From an uncultured Myxococcales bacterium (lineage in GTDB: Bacteria; Myxococcota_A; Bradymonadia; UBA7976; UBA1532), in NCBI GenBank assembly GCA_937896275.1, contig CALBMW010000453.1, positions 1 through 6,122 on the forward strand: DNA of 6,122 nt. Direction: 5' to 3'. The notes under the pieces are model-generated. The model made no database searches. It worked only from the letters and a program-made list of their open reading frames with translations, and was not told where the DNA came from. The position numbers and the translations under genes are program-made. Below, piece after piece: positions 5,924-6,122 of the stretch (position 1 is its first letter; each line of letters begins with the position of its first letter).

Positions 5924-6122
5924 CCCCCAACGAGGTCACGGCCTTCGCGCCGGCCACGGTCGCCAACCTGGGGCCCGGCTTTGATGTGCTGGGCCTGGCC
6001 GTCAGTGGCCCAGGCGACACAGTGGTCGCGCGGCGCTCCGCCGGCCCGTTGCGCATCGAGGCGGTGACGGGTGAGGGCGGTCGCCTGCCGCGCGCCGTCG
6101 ATCGCAACACCGCCGGGGTCGC
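5920..6122 (+). CDS. thrB: Homoserine kinase, N-terminal part (3' partial)
   Basis: GHMP-family kinase that phosphorylates L-homoserine with ATP to O-phosphohomoserine, the penultimate step of threonine synthesis, in the cytoplasm. The 67 complete codons in the window show the family's N-terminal signature VTAFAPATVANLGPGFDVLG (residues 6-25), then a stretch matching 'G-x-GD-x-V' (30-35) and DRNTAGV (61-67), which corresponds to the conserved N-T-A segment. The ATP-binding PxxxGLGSSA motif lies beyond the window edge and cannot be checked. The ATG at 5920 gives the normal N-terminus; GTG at 5914 would add only two residues. No Shine-Dalgarno is visible, and the start overlaps the stop of the preceding 35-codon ORF. 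Identification is strong although only about a fifth of the usual ~300-residue protein is present. Confidence 0.93.
   Translation, partial: MTPNEVTAFAPATVANLGPGFDVLGLAVSGPGDTVVARRSAGPLRIEAVTGEGGRLPRAVDRNTAGV

Overview
The window is high-GC DNA with the look of a Myxococcota (myxobacterial or related deltaproteobacterial) chromosome. The organism call is an inference. It rests on a Cys-rich von Willebrand A (VWA) protein with a DxDC-type N-terminal motif and a 'VVVFVSDEDDC' strand, on a lipoprotein with an (S-D-A)-rich linker after its lipobox, and on a TAGAAC-type -10 element ending one helical turn before an ATG. No RNA gene, transposase or CRISPR array was seen.

Layout from left to right. 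(1) Positions 2-1672, + strand: a secreted Cys-rich VWA-domain protein whose 5' end lies outside the window. (2) Positions 1689-4004, - strand: a 771-residue lipoprotein of unknown function, convergent with the VWA gene (16 bp between the stop codons). Its N-terminal linker is encoded by seven 15-bp tandem repeats. (3) Positions 4001-5149, - strand: an acyl-CoA dehydrogenase of the long-chain/isovaleryl type, lying immediately upstream of the lipoprotein and overlapping it by ATGA, so the two probably form a translationally coupled operon. (4) Positions 5150-5512: the short leader of that operon, then a dense cluster of imperfect palindromes built on GTGCCAGGCAC, stop-free in all six frames. 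(5) Positions 5511-5660, - strand: the first ~50 codons of a minimal nucleotidyltransferase gene, which loses its reading exactly at the catalytic Asp-x-Asp site where the palindrome cluster begins. (6) Positions 5661-5815: an intergenic stretch with an inverted repeat and a good + strand promoter. (7) Positions 5816-5923: a 35-codon Pro-rich ORF that appears to be leaderless and overlaps by ATGA (8) the start of homoserine kinase, thrB (5920 to the window end).

Three genes have a recognisable role: fatty or branched-chain acyl-CoA oxidation, threonine biosynthesis, and a surface or periplasmic VWA protein. The lipoprotein is unrecognised. The most interesting parts are the palindrome cluster that truncates the nucleotidyltransferase, and the coupled short ORF in front of thrB. 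I see no complete, clearly novel multi-gene system in the window.
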